From contig NZ_AQVE01000005.1 of NCBI RefSeq assembly GCF_000371925.1, positions 124,001-188,000 on the forward strand: 64,000 bases of DNA. The letters are read 5' to 3'. Position 1 is the stretch's first letter. Each line of letters opens with the position of its first letter. The notes beneath the pieces were generated by a model. It searched no databases. It was not told the DNA's origin and saw nothing but the letters and a program-made list of their open reading frames with translations. Shown in pieces: positions 17,307 through 26,567 of the stretch. A program made the translations under genes and the position numbers. This DNA is from Thiolinea disciformis DSM 14473 (GTDB lineage: Bacteria; Pseudomonadota; Gammaproteobacteria; Thiotrichales; Thiotrichaceae).

Positions 17307-17900
17307 ATGGCTATAACGCTACAAACCGTTACAGGTAATAATCTTGCCCGATATATCCAAGACCTAGCACGCTTACGGATGGAGGTGTTTCGCGCCTTCC
17401 CTTATTTGTATGACGGCTCGCTGGAATATGAAGCGCATTACCTCGAAACTTATTTACGCTGCCCAGACGCGGCCATGATTTTAGTATTCGATCAAGATCA
17501 AGTGGTCGGTGCTTCGTCTTGTATTCCCCTGCGGGCCGAAGATGAGGCCTTTCAAAAACCATTACGTGCTGCAGGCTTTGCGCTGGATACAATTTTTTAC
17601 TGTGGGGAATCCGTTTTAGCGCAAGCTTATCGAGGGCAAGGTTTAGGCGTAGCTTTTTTTCGTGAGCGTGAAGCTCATGCCGCACGCTTAGGGGGTTTTA
17701 CCCATTCCTGTTTTTGTGCGGTGGATCGTCCGCTTAATCACCCGCTACGTCCTATGGATTACGTACCCTTGGATCAGTTTTGGACAAAACGTGGCTATGT
17801 GAAGCAATCGCATTTAGTGGCACGCTTAAGTTGGCAAGATATTGACCAGCCTCTTCCCACCGAAAAAACACTGACTTATTGGATGAAAACCTTAGTATGA
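17307..17900 (+). CDS. GNAT-family N-acetyltransferase
   Basis: 197 aa. Acetyl-CoA-dependent acyltransferase fold. AAMILVFDQDQVVGASSCIP (about residues 52-71) is the central strand pair, and ESVLAQAYRGQGLGVAFFRERE holds the acetyl-CoA pyrophosphate loop R/Q-G-x-G. The acceptor is unknown. Middle gene of a three-gene set with a SnoaL-like protein and a carbon-nitrogen hydrolase; its TGA overlaps the next ATG by 4 bp. Confidence 0.85.
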   Translation: MAITLQTVTGNNLARYIQDLARLRMEVFRAFPYLYDGSLEYEAHYLETYLRCPDAAMILVFDQDQVVGASSCIPLRAEDEAFQKPLRAAGFALDTIFYCGESVLAQAYRGQGLGVAFFREREAHAARLGGFTHSCFCAVDRPLNHPLRPMDYVPLDQFWTKRGYVKQSHLVARLSWQDIDQPLPTEKTLTYWMKTLV

Positions 17901-18772
17901 GCATCGTCCGCATCGCCGCTGCACAATATGAGATTAGCTATTTTCCAAGCTTTCCCGCCTTTGAGCAAAAACTTGAGCGCTGGATAAAAGAAGCGGTTAC
18001 ACAAGGCGCTCAATTACTCTTATTCCCCGAATATGCTGCATTAGAATTGTGTTCTTTATTAGACAAGCCCCTACAAAGTGATTTACAAGCTCAATTACAA
18101 GCCTTACAAGTTTATCTTCCTGACTTTCTCGCAACGCATCAACGCTTAGCTAAGGACTATCAAGTCACTGTAGTCGCTGGTAGTTTCCCTGTAAAAACGC
18201 AGCTTGAAGCGAAAACTGTGTTTGTTAATCGTAGTTATGTGATTCATCCCACTGGCAAAGTGGATTTTCAAGACAAACAAATCATGACCCGTTTTGAAAG
18301 TGAAGAATGGCTTATTGATGCTGGCACCGAAATCAAAGTAATTGAAACCGCCGTGGGCAAGATCGGCATTAGTATTTGTTACGACTCAGAATTTCCATTA
18401 ATCGCTCGACGCCAAATCGAATGGGGTGCTGACTTTATTTTGGTTCCTAGTGTCACTGAAACGTTGCATGGTTATCATCGAGTAAAAATTGGTAGCCAAG
18501 CGCGTGCCTTAGAAAATCAATGCTATGTGGTTCATGCGCCCTTGGTCGGTGAGGCGGCATGGTCGCCTGCGGTGGATATAAGTCGAGGCTGTGCAGGCGT
18601 TTATACCCCTGTCGATCAGGGTTTCCCTGAAAATGGGGTCTTGGTACAAGGTGAACTTGATAAACCTATGTGGATTTTTGCGGATTTAGATCTAGCTAAA
18701 ACCCGCGCTATTCGTAGCCAAGGCCATGTCTTAAATTATCGTGATTGGGACAAACAACAAGAGCGGCTTTGA
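17897..18772 (+). CDS. Carbon-nitrogen hydrolase (nitrilase superfamily)
   Basis: Hydrolyses a C-N bond (amide, nitrile or carbamoyl) with a Glu-Lys-Cys triad. Counting from the ATG at 17897 the triad is Glu45 (LLLFPEYAALE), Lys127 (FQDKQIM) and Cys161 (ISICYDSEFP). 291 aa. An upstream TTG at 17879 is possible, but the ATG overlapping the acetyltransferase stop (ATGA) is the natural coupled start. Substrate unknown. The fixed partnership with an acetyltransferase and SnoaL protein suggests modification and hydrolysis of the same small metabolite, which is inference. Confidence 0.88.
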   Translation: MSIVRIAAAQYEISYFPSFPAFEQKLERWIKEAVTQGAQLLLFPEYAALELCSLLDKPLQSDLQAQLQALQVYLPDFLATHQRLAKDYQVTVVAGSFPVKTQLEAKTVFVNRSYVIHPTGKVDFQDKQIMTRFESEEWLIDAGTEIKVIETAVGKIGISICYDSEFPLIARRQIEWGADFILVPSVTETLHGYHRVKIGSQARALENQCYVVHAPLVGEAAWSPAVDISRGCAGVYTPVDQGFPENGVLVQGELDKPMWIFADLDLAKTRAIRSQGHVLNYRDWDKQQERL

Positions 18773-18793
18773 TACCGCTCTTTAATTATTTTT
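18761..18793 (+). terminator. Intrinsic terminator of the SnoaL-GNAT-hydrolase operon
   Basis: GAGCGG / CCGCTC stem with an 8-nt loop, followed by TTTAATTATTTTT. The stem begins before the TGA of the hydrolase, so the terminator overlaps the coding end. Confidence 0.65.
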
Positions 18794-18803
18794 AACCATG
18801 CAC

Positions 18804-21443
18804 CTAGGCGGCCAAACTCTTACTCACGATCTCGAACACGTCTGGTGATAAACCTTCATGTGCTTTAATACGCTCTAACTGCTCGCGCATAAAAGCCGCT
18901 GGCTTTGACTCATAATGCCGCCAATTCATTAAAGGCCGCACCATACGCGAAGCAATTTGTGGATTCAGCGCATTCAATTCCAATACACACTCCGTCAGAA
19001 ACTGATAACCACTGCCATCAGGTGCATGAAAATGCAAAGGATTACGCTGGGTAAAACTACCAATTAACGCACGTACTTTATTAGGATTACGCATATCAAA
19101 CAGATGATGCTGCATCAATTGCTTAACATGCTCTAACGTATTGGGTAGGCTGGAGGTCGCTTGCAAACTAAACCATTTATCCATAACCAAGGTATCATTC
19201 TGCCAACGATCATGGAAATGCTGCAAAGCTTTCGTACGCTCAGGACAATCAATATCGACTAATACGCTGAGCGCCGCCAAGGAATCAGTCATATTATTAG
19301 CATCGGCATATTGTTTAACGCATAAGCTATTGATACTGCTCTCACGCAAACGACCTAAATACGCTAAGCAAATATTTCTCAAGCGGCGTCTGCCCATACT
19401 TACCGCATCAATTTGATAAGTGCCGTGATCTTGCAAGCTTGCATAGCACGCCTCGAAATCTAAGCGTAACGTTTTGGCGAGCGTGGTATGCACAAATTCG
19501 CGTACCGTATGAATCGCACTTGGATCAGCCGGACGATTCACTTCTGCAATATCAGCCTCGGAGGGTAAGGTCAAAGCTTCTGCACGCAAGGCAACATCCA
19601 AGCTCTCGTCCGTTAGAACTGCTTGCCACGCACTAACAAACTCATGCTCCAAGCCCAAAGGCTCATCACTGGATAAATCGCTCAATAAACGCTTAAAAGT
19701 TAACATCGCTAAGCGCTGACCCGCATCCCAGCGATTAAAAGCGTCTTGATCGTGCCGCATTAAGAAAATCAGCTCAGCCTCCGTATAATCAAAATGCAAA
19801 CGCACCGGCGCTGAAAAATTGCGTAGTAAGGAAGGCACAGGCTTTTCTGGGACATGATTAAAGCTAAACACCTGATGGGCTTGCTCTAAACGCAAGACCA
19901 TAGCATTAGCAGCCGGTGCAGTAGAACCTTGTAATTGCAAAGGTATTTCACGCCCATCGGAAGCTAATAGACCTAGCTCAATCGGGATTAAAAACGCTTG
20001 TTTTGTGGAAGCTTCTGGGGTGGGTGGACAAGTCTGACTCAAATGCAAGGTACACGTTTGCGTGGCCGCATCATAGTCTAAACTCACCGTCACCTCTGGC
20101 GTACCTGCTTGATCATACCAGTGCTGCAATTGGCTCAAATTAACCTGATTCGCATCCGCCATGGCTGCTAAGAAATCTTCCGTTGTCACCGCCTGACCAT
20201 CATGGCGCTGGAAATATAAATCCATACCCTTACGGAAACCCTCACGCCCTAATAAGGTTTGATAAAGGCGTACTACTTCTGCGCCTTTCTCATAGACCGT
20301 CATGGTATAGAAGTTATTGATCTCCATATATGAGCTAGGCCGAATCGGATGGGCCATCGGGCTAGCATCTTCCGCAAACTGCGAAGTGCGCAAGGTTCGC
20401 ACGGACTCAATGCGCTCTACCGGACGCGAATGTAAATCCGCTGTAAATTCTTGATCACGAAAAACGGTTAAACCTTCCTTGAGTGATAGTTGAAACCAAT
20501 CACGACAAGTGACACGATTACCTGTCCAGTTATGAAAATACTCGTGCCCAATTACTGATTCAATACTGATATAATCAAAATCTGTCGCTGTTTCAGGACT
20601 AGCAAATACTAATTTGGAATTAAAAACATTTAAGCCCTTATTTTCCATAGCCCCCATGTTAAAATCATCTACGGCTACGATCATATAAATATCAAGGTCG
20701 TATTCCAAACCAAAGCGCTGCTCATCCCAATACATAGCACGTTTAAGCGACTGCATGGCATGATCACATTTATCAATATTATGTGGCTCAGTATAAATAC
20801 GTAATACCACTACACGACCAGATGTCGTCGTATAATGATCCTCGACATGCAATAAATTACCCGCTACCAGCGCAAATAAATACGAGGGCTTAGGAAAAGG
20901 ATCAAGCCAACGCGCCCAATGACGACCATCGGCCAAAGTACCTTGCTCGACTAAATTACCATTCGATAATAATACCGGATATTTCACTTTATCCGCTGTA
21001 ATACGTGTGGTAAATACAGTCATCACATCGGGACGATCGGGATAATAGGTAATTTTACGAAAACCTTGTGCCTCACATTGGGTACAGAAATTACCACTTG
21101 ATTGATATAAACCTTCTAAGGAGGTGTTTTTCTGCGGGTAAATCTCAGTGACTATTGTAAGCTTTGCACGCTCAGGGAAATTGAATAAGCTGAGGCCAGT
21201 GTCTGAAACTACATATTCATGCGGCGCTAATACACGATCATTGATCGCAATACTAATTAAGACTAATTGCTCACCCATCAATTCGAGCGTGGTAGTCGAT
21301 GGGTCACGGCGCTGATAAACGGCCTCATTGTTAACCCGCGTATAGTCCTCCCCCAAGTCAAAGCTCAACTCCAGTGACAACACGTCATAAGTGGGGGGTG
21401 TATAATCGCGTAGGTAAATGGTGCTCGGCTGGCCTTCTCTCAT
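18804..21443 (-). CDS. pepN: Aminopeptidase N (M1 metallopeptidase)
   Basis: Zinc exopeptidase removing N-terminal residues from peptides in the cytoplasm. 879 aa from the ATG at 21443, near E. coli PepN (870). The exopeptidase motif GAMENKGLNVFN is followed by the zinc site HEYFHNWTGNRVTCRDWFQL and its downstream Glu in LKEGLTVFRDQEF. The C-terminal half is the helical DUF3458-type domain. The ATG has GGGA about 7 bp upstream; an earlier TTG (21464) is less likely. Last gene of an operon with the Nudix and small membrane protein genes; 21 bp separate it from the Nudix gene. Confidence 0.95.
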   Translation of the reverse strand: MREGQPSTIYLRDYTPPTYDVLSLELSFDLGEDYTRVNNEAVYQRRDPSTTTLELMGEQLVLISIAINDRVLAPHEYVVSDTGLSLFNFPERAKLTIVTEIYPQKNTSLEGLYQSSGNFCTQCEAQGFRKITYYPDRPDVMTVFTTRITADKVKYPVLLSNGNLVEQGTLADGRHWARWLDPFPKPSYLFALVAGNLLHVEDHYTTTSGRVVVLRIYTEPHNIDKCDHAMQSLKRAMYWDEQRFGLEYDLDIYMIVAVDDFNMGAMENKGLNVFNSKLVFASPETATDFDYISIESVIGHEYFHNWTGNRVTCRDWFQLSLKEGLTVFRDQEFTADLHSRPVERIESVRTLRTSQFAEDASPMAHPIRPSSYMEINNFYTMTVYEKGAEVVRLYQTLLGREGFRKGMDLYFQRHDGQAVTTEDFLAAMADANQVNLSQLQHWYDQAGTPEVTVSLDYDAATQTCTLHLSQTCPPTPEASTKQAFLIPIELGLLASDGREIPLQLQGSTAPAANAMVLRLEQAHQVFSFNHVPEKPVPSLLRNFSAPVRLHFDYTEAELIFLMRHDQDAFNRWDAGQRLAMLTFKRLLSDLSSDEPLGLEHEFVSAWQAVLTDESLDVALRAEALTLPSEADIAEVNRPADPSAIHTVREFVHTTLAKTLRLDFEACYASLQDHGTYQIDAVSMGRRRLRNICLAYLGRLRESSINSLCVKQYADANNMTDSLAALSVLVDIDCPERTKALQHFHDRWQNDTLVMDKWFSLQATSSLPNTLEHVKQLMQHHLFDMRNPNKVRALIGSFTQRNPLHFHAPDGSGYQFLTECVLELNALNPQIASRMVRPLMNWRHYESKPAAFMREQLERIKAHEGLSPDVFEIVSKSLAA

Positions 21444-21464
21444 GAATATTCCCAAAATGTTCAA

Positions 21465-22319
21465 TTAACTAAAGCGACAATAAAGTGTTTGGCGTATTAC
21501 CTCGACATCAGGATAACGCGCGGTGATGTAACCTTGTCTTAGTAGGAGGTCAATATTGACTAAATTACAATTGTCTTTGAAATCCGTGGTGGTCTCGGTT
21601 AGCTGCGCCAATTCTGCTAAGGATAGCAAATAAAAATCACTGACTTCACCATCATTATTTTTAGGCACAAAATCCTCCGGCAGCCACAGATCATAACTAA
21701 AAATAGTCGAATTTTCTAAGCCACGTGGGGTCGTTTGCTGGTAATGCAGTTGACTGACCAACTTGGCTTGCTGCGCTAGATCGCGAGGAATATTAGCTTC
21801 TTCCTGAGCTTCTTTAACAACATTATCCAAGAGACTTAAGCCAAATGGCTGACCACCCGCGACTAATTGATCCAATTTACCCGGCCAGAAAGGCTTAGCT
21901 AAGCTACGCCGCCCCACCCAAACATAAATGCCATCCGGCTTGCGTACTAAACCATTGACATGCACACCAAAGGTTTTTACACCAAAATATAAAGTTGCCG
22001 CACGTTCCATTTCACATTGTGCAGGCTGATCAAAACCTAATGTCACCGGATAAGTTTCACCGACCCAAGTATCAATGACAGCCTCCTGATGCAATTGTTG
22101 CAAAATGGGCTTTAAAATTTCCGTGCGTTCTTGACAAGTTTGTAAGTTAGGACAGAAATGCATACCCTGCCGGCTAAACTGAAAAACTGTCGGCCAGCGC
22201 TGCAAACGTTCGCTAAAGCTTGGTAAGAGATAGCCATACACCTGCCCTGCGATATACCACGCTAGATATTGTGAAAGATCTGCTTGATGGCAAGCTGCAA
22301 TACGATCTAAATAGCTCAT
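21465..22319 (-). CDS. Nudix hydrolase with N-terminal DUF4743-like domain
   Basis: 284 aa. The N-terminal half (about 1-115) resembles the DUF4743 domain of fungal and plant thiamine-related Nudix proteins such as yeast YJR142W. The Nudix fold follows. The Nudix box is imperfect: G(QPFGL)S(LLDNVVK)EAQEEANI keeps the metal-binding Glu residues (E, EE) but has Ser for the first Glu and Lys for Arg. Family members dephosphorylate oxidised thiamine diphosphates; that substrate is inferred. Start overlaps the upstream gene stop by 4 bp (ATGA). Confidence 0.82.
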   Translation of the reverse strand: MSYLDRIAACHQADLSQYLAWYIAGQVYGYLLPSFSERLQRWPTVFQFSRQGMHFCPNLQTCQERTEILKPILQQLHQEAVIDTWVGETYPVTLGFDQPAQCEMERAATLYFGVKTFGVHVNGLVRKPDGIYVWVGRRSLAKPFWPGKLDQLVAGGQPFGLSLLDNVVKEAQEEANIPRDLAQQAKLVSQLHYQQTTPRGLENSTIFSYDLWLPEDFVPKNNDGEVSDFYLLSLAELAQLTETTTDFKDNCNLVNIDLLLRQGYITARYPDVEVIRQTLYCRFS

Positions 22320-22759
22320 CGAGTCCGTTGCAAAGGTGTACTAAAATTATCCTTCATACTAACAACACTATTCACCCCCGTATAGGCAAGCATTAACAAA
22401 CCCATAATCAACAGTACCCAAACGATACGCCAAGCATTACGCCCCAAGCCTTGGGTCTGTTCATGACGGCGCATATTTTGATAGATATCACGCTCGGGAA
22501 AAGAGTGTTGCTCATTGAAGCCTGTAAAATCAATCGTGAAAGTATCGCCCTCTGAACGGTTTTTCAGTGACTCAACCAAAGGTTCTTCACGTGAATAAAT
22601 AGCATTAATCTTTTCAATCAAGCCCTTCGCGTCTAATTCAACAATTCCACTCACTTTACGAGGCATCCCTTTCTCATCAGACAATAACCACACTGCTGAG
22701 CCTTTACAGGGCGATATTTCTTTGAAGGTCATGGATTCGATGGTGTAGGTCTTTTTCAT
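22316..22759 (-). CDS. Uncharacterised single-pass membrane protein
   Basis: 147 aa, not recognised. A soluble N-terminal part of about 105 residues is followed by one hydrophobic helix, RIVWVLLIMGLLMLAYTGV (about residues 111-129), and a short tail ending LQRTR. Topology is probably N-in/C-out or a tail-anchored arrangement. First gene of the operon with the Nudix hydrolase and pepN. Confidence 0.7.
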   Translation of the reverse strand: MKKTYTIESMTFKEISPCKGSAVWLLSDEKGMPRKVSGIVELDAKGLIEKINAIYSREEPLVESLKNRSEGDTFTIDFTGFNEQHSFPERDIYQNMRRHEQTQGLGRNAWRIVWVLLIMGLLMLAYTGVNSVVSMKDNFSTPLQRTR

Positions 22760-22945
22760 TATTATATTTATCAGTTAGAACAGTTATTAAACCGAGCATA
22801 CCATACAAACACCAAGCAGCCTCAACTTAGCTGGATAGAGTGCTTAAGGCTTGTACCTGCATTTCCTTATCATTGGTGGCTCTCTAGCGAGGCTGCTGTG
22901 TAGCGCGTAAAATCCCCCGTTTTCCACTCACTTGAGAATGGGCTT

Positions 22946-23230
22946 ATGTCGCTAAAAATTGCCATATCACTTTTATTGATCACTAGCTTAACTGCTTGTA
23001 CTACCAACACCCCTACTGCACCGAAAGACCCTGTTGATCCGGCCTTAGGTGAGTTTGTTATGAATGTTCCTAATCAACCACACACCCATGTAGTGCGCCT
23101 GCCCGGCTGCTCCGATAAAGATCAATATATCACCCATATTCACCCTGATTATCAATCCCATACCCGCCTACATGTGCATAAGGGTTGTTTACAGTGCCCA
23201 AACCCAAATGGCATCCAACGCATTCATTAA
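22946..23230 (+). CDS. Small His-rich lipoprotein
   Basis: 94 aa. N-terminal lipoprotein signal with lipobox LTAC (lipidated Cys18). The mature part is packed with His: HTH (46-48), HIH (64-66), His72, HVH (76-78), plus a CLQC pair at 81-84 and His94. Spaced H-x-H and C-x2-C patterns suggest metal binding; no family recognised. Stands alone, 49 bp before the aldolase gene, in the same direction. Confidence 0.65.
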   Translation: MSLKIAISLLLITSLTACTTNTPTAPKDPVDPALGEFVMNVPNQPHTHVVRLPGCSDKDQYITHIHPDYQSHTRLHVHKGCLQCPNPNGIQRIH

Positions 23231-23279
23231 TCTGCTATGCTATTGGCAATTAAAACAACACAAAGGAAGGATGTAGCCT

Positions 23280-23936
23280 ATGAAATTTTTTATTGATACG
23301 GGTGATATTAAAGAAATTCGCGAAGCCTGTGAAACCGGTCTTGTCGATGGTGTTACGACTAACCCTTCATTAGTGGCTAGTTCAGGCCGTGATTTTAAAT
23401 CCTTAATCAAGGAAATCTGTGAAATCAGTTCAGGCCCCGTAAGCGCTGAAGTCTTAGCTACTGATACAGAAGGCATGTTGAAAGAAGCTAAAGTACTCAG
23501 TGCTATAGCACCCAATGTCTGCATTAAACTACCCCTCACCGTGGATGGTCTCAAAGCTTGCAAAAAGCTTTCAGATGACGGTATTGCAACCAATGTCACT
23601 TTATGCTTTAGCGCCTTACAAGCCTTATTAGCTGCAAAAGCAGGCGCAACTTATGTGTCGCCTTTCGTAGGACGCTTAGATGATATTGGTGAGTCTGGCT
23701 CAGCCTTAATTAGTGACATTGTCACCATTTATGACAATTACCCTAATTTAAAAACCCAAGTACTGGCCGCATCGATTCGTGGCCCCAAGCATATGCTAGA
23801 TGTAGCTTTTGCAGGCGCTCACGTAGCAACGTTGCCACCAAAAATCTTAAAGCAAATGTACCAACATCCTTTAACCGATAAAGGTTTGGCGGCTTTTATG
23901 GAAGATTGGAAAAAAACAGGCCAGTCTTTAGTGTAA
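23280..23936 (+). CDS. fsa: Fructose-6-phosphate aldolase / small transaldolase
   Basis: 218 aa, the short TalC/FSA class of transaldolase. [20 protein letters not shown] and [12 protein letters not shown] form the first strands; Lys83 in VCIKLPLT is the Schiff-base residue. [20 protein letters not shown] is the phosphate-binding region. Whether it acts as transaldolase in the pentose phosphate pathway or as an aldolase cannot be decided from sequence by eye. AAGGAAGG lies upstream of the ATG. Confidence 0.88.
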   Translation: MKFFIDTGDIKEIREACETGLVDGVTTNPSLVASSGRDFKSLIKEICEISSGPVSAEVLATDTEGMLKEAKVLSAIAPNVCIKLPLTVDGLKACKKLSDDGIATNVTLCFSALQALLAAKAGATYVSPFVGRLDDIGESGSALISDIVTIYDNYPNLKTQVLAASIRGPKHMLDVAFAGAHVATLPPKILKQMYQHPLTDKGLAAFMEDWKKTGQSLV

Positions 23937-23937
23937 A

Positions 23938-24411
23938 TTAGAGCAGTAAATCATCGCGTATCGGTATATAACGCGTGGCGGACTGAATCAGGGCATTCGA
24001 GGTTAATAAAGGTACACCGTAGACTTCAGTTTCTAGGGTGTATCGTTGGTGAATACGTTGCAACAATAAATCAAAGTCGCCATCCCCTGAGGCCAATACA
24101 ATAATATCCGTTTTGGGAGCAGCTTCCATTACATCCAGTGTAATGCCGACATCCCAATCGCCTTTAGATGAGCCATCACGTCGTTGAATATAAGGCTTCA
24201 ACTTCACATCAAAACCAATACTGCGCAGAATATTTTGGAACTGTTGCTGTTTGTGATCGCCACGATCAATCGCATAGGCGCAAGCGCATACCACTTCTCG
24301 ATGACTGGTTGCCAAGTCCCAGAAGCGGTTATAGTTAAAATTCCTTGTGTAGGCGTGGCGCGTAGTGTAATAAATGTTCTGTACATCCACGAACAAACTA
24401 ACTCTCTTCAT
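23938..24411 (-). CDS. NYN domain protein (LabA/DUF88-like)
   Basis: PIN-like nuclease-fold protein. LFVDVQNIYY, GDWDVGITLDVMEA and VLASGDGDFDLLLQ supply the conserved acidic residues of NYN/LabA proteins, which are predicted metal-dependent ribonucleases. 157 aa from the ATG at 24411; an ATG at 24426 adds five residues and neither start has a well-placed ribosome site. Converges with the aldolase gene with 1 bp between them. Target RNA unknown. Confidence 0.82.
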   Translation of the reverse strand: MKRVSLFVDVQNIYYTTRHAYTRNFNYNRFWDLATSHREVVCACAYAIDRGDHKQQQFQNILRSIGFDVKLKPYIQRRDGSSKGDWDVGITLDVMEAAPKTDIIVLASGDGDFDLLLQRIHQRYTLETEVYGVPLLTSNALIQSATRYIPIRDDLLL

Positions 24412-24584
24412 GTCTCCATAATACAACAGTAGTACGAATAACGCTGCGTTTTTACGAATCCGACTGCAAATTATTCTGCCTTATTAGCTCTGGGATTACA
24501 CAGCAACCAATATTAGCAAAATCAACGATTTAAACCTATAAACCTCACGAAAATAACTGATCTTAACACCCCTAAAACCAAGCT

Positions 24585-25364
24585 ATGTTAGTATTACTCT
24601 CACCTGCTAAAAAACTACGCTACGACCTAAACTATCCACTGGTTGAAACCAGCCAGCCGGTCTTTCTCAATAAAGCTCACTACTTAGTAGAGAGGTTACG
24701 TTGTTACTCGCCCCAACAATTAGCTCAACTGATGCAAATGAGTGACGATTTAGCGCAGCTTAATCTGGAACGCTATCAAGCATGGCATATTCCCTTTACC
24801 CTTACTAATGCTAAACCAGCCTTATTCGTATTTGCAGGAGAGGTGTATGAACATTTACAAGCCCACCAACTCAGTGCCAGCGCTCTAGACCACGCACGCA
24901 AGCATTTACGTATTTTATCTGGCCTCTATGGTTTATTAAGTCCCTTTGATTTGATGCAGGCTTATCGTTTGGAAATGGGCACGCGCTTTCAACAAGAGGC
25001 GATCAAAGATTTGTATAGCTTTTGGGGCGATTCCATCACGGAGCATCTCAATCACGAACTAGCAACCAGAGAGCAAAAACAAATCATTAATCTTGCTTCG
25101 CAAGAGTATTTTAAAGTCATTAAACCCAAGAAACTCCAAGCCTCAGTGATCACACCTGTTTTTAAAGAAGCACAACAAGGCAAGTATCGTATAATTAGCT
25201 TTTTTGCCAAACGCGCGCGCGGATTGATGACTCGTTATATACTTGAACAGCAAATATCGGACGAGGCTGACTTACTAAACTTTCAGGCTAACGGTTATAG
25301 GTATCGTCCAGACTTAAGCCAAAAACCCCATGAGCCCGTTTTTGCGCGTGATAAAATCGAATAG
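24585..25364 (+). CDS. yaaA: Peroxide stress protein YaaA
   Basis: 259 aa, DUF328/UPF0246 family. MLVLLSPAKKLRYD start, FAGEVYEHLQA, RILSGLYGLLSPFDLMQAYRLEMGT and INLASQEYFKV are all family hallmarks. In E. coli YaaA lowers free iron and limits oxidative DNA damage under peroxide stress; it binds DNA. Whether it is OxyR-controlled here cannot be seen. Confidence 0.92.
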   Translation: MLVLLSPAKKLRYDLNYPLVETSQPVFLNKAHYLVERLRCYSPQQLAQLMQMSDDLAQLNLERYQAWHIPFTLTNAKPALFVFAGEVYEHLQAHQLSASALDHARKHLRILSGLYGLLSPFDLMQAYRLEMGTRFQQEAIKDLYSFWGDSITEHLNHELATREQKQIINLASQEYFKVIKPKKLQASVITPVFKEAQQGKYRIISFFAKRARGLMTRYILEQQISDEADLLNFQANGYRYRPDLSQKPHEPVFARDKIE

Positions 25365-25395
25365 AATCAGATACTTTTACCTGAGGACAGCAGAT

Positions 25396-25989
25396 ATGAG
25401 ATACCCTTCTAGCAAGATAGTTTTAAGTATTATCTTCACTTTTTTATTGAGTCCAGCGGCTTTTGCACATACTGGTGTAGGTTTAGCGGGTGGTTTTGCC
25501 AGTGGTTTTATGCACCCCCTCATGGGATTAGATCATGTGAGTGCTATGGTTGCGGTAGGGATTTTGGGTGCTTTTATGGGCCGCCCCGCGATTTGGGTGC
25601 TACCGATTGTATTTCCTCTAGTCATGGCTTTCGGAGGGGTTTTAGGCTTAGCTGGACTCCCTATTCCAGGAATAGAAATAGGTATTGCACTTTCCTCCGT
25701 AGTATTGGGCATCATGATTGTATTACCCACAAAACCCTCACTGTGGATAGCGTCCATCGTGGTCGCTATTTTTGCGATTTTCCATGGCTATGCCCATGGC
25801 GCTGAATTACCGAGTGCCGCCAATCCTTTAGCCTATAGCTTAGGCTTTGTGGTCTCCACAGGCTTATTACACCTCACTGGTATTGCGATTGGGGAACTGA
25901 TTCGTTGGCCAGTGGGTAAAATGGTGGCTCGCGCAGCAGGTGGCGTCATCGCCTTAGCCGGTGTCGGCTTTTTAACAGGAATCCTATGA
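25396..25989 (+). CDS. HupE/UreJ family membrane protein
   Basis: 197 aa with a signal peptide ending SPAAFA|HTGVG and about six transmembrane helices. The family motif HPLMGLDHVSAMVAVG is intact (about residues 35-50), and a second His site FHGYAHGAELP is present. HupE/UreJ proteins move nickel or cobalt. The ATG at 25396 has GAGG 9 bp upstream; a longer frame from 25330 would overlap yaaA and hide the signal peptide. Four bp separate it from a second HupE-like gene. No urease or hydrogenase genes are near. Confidence 0.88.
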   Translation: MRYPSSKIVLSIIFTFLLSPAAFAHTGVGLAGGFASGFMHPLMGLDHVSAMVAVGILGAFMGRPAIWVLPIVFPLVMAFGGVLGLAGLPIPGIEIGIALSSVVLGIMIVLPTKPSLWIASIVVAIFAIFHGYAHGAELPSAANPLAYSLGFVVSTGLLHLTGIAIGELIRWPVGKMVARAAGGVIALAGVGFLTGIL

Positions 25990-25993
25990 CTTC

Positions 25994-26536
25994 ATGAGCG
26001 CATGGTTTTGGAACGGCTTGTTGCATCCTTTGTGGGCAACTAGTCATGTCATGTGTCTCATCACACTAGCGCTTTTGAGCGTGCAATGCGGTAGGCTAGG
26101 GATGCGTGCTTTGTGGTTCGCACTGACACCTAGCCTAATCCTAGGCTTACTATTAACGCGACTTATTAGCCTGCCACAAAGTGATTATTATCTTTTAGCT
26201 GCTAGTGTTTTTATAGGCTCCATAATCGCGCTGCGCCCACCCCGACTGCCCTTAAGCATTCTCATCTTTGCAGCTTTACTGGTAGGCCTATTTATTGGTT
26301 TGGCATCTACAGCCCCTAGCCTACCGGGAATGAAAACACACCAGATGGCAGAACACCTGGTCGCTGTGGCACTTGGCAGTGGACTCATGTTAGTTAGTGC
26401 TCAAGTCATAGCTTATTTCCTCAATAAACCGTGGCAAGGATTGGCAGTCAGAATATTGGGGGCATGGATCACCGCTGGCGCAAGCATGGTACTAGCCTTA
26501 ATGCTACTCGTCCCTTTATCCCCCCTTAAACCTTAA
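25994..26536 (+). CDS. Second HupE/UreJ-like membrane protein, degenerate motif
   Basis: 180 aa, about six hydrophobic helices. Near the N-terminus GLLHPLWATSHVMCLIT aligns with the HupE motif HPxxGxDH and keeps both His residues but loses the Gly and Asp. A second His region THQMAEHLVAVALGSG follows. It probably arose by duplication and may pair with the upstream HupE protein. Expected role: Ni/Co passage across the inner membrane. Weak family match. Confidence 0.65.
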   Translation: MSAWFWNGLLHPLWATSHVMCLITLALLSVQCGRLGMRALWFALTPSLILGLLLTRLISLPQSDYYLLAASVFIGSIIALRPPRLPLSILIFAALLVGLFIGLASTAPSLPGMKTHQMAEHLVAVALGSGLMLVSAQVIAYFLNKPWQGLAVRILGAWITAGASMVLALMLLVPLSPLKP

Positions 26537-26567
26537 TGGCTCGTTTGAGCATAGGAGTATGACTATC

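Noticed and set aside
25396-26536. HupE genes as part of a urease or hydrogenase operon
   Set aside because: No such enzyme genes or maturation genes are present in the flanking sequence.
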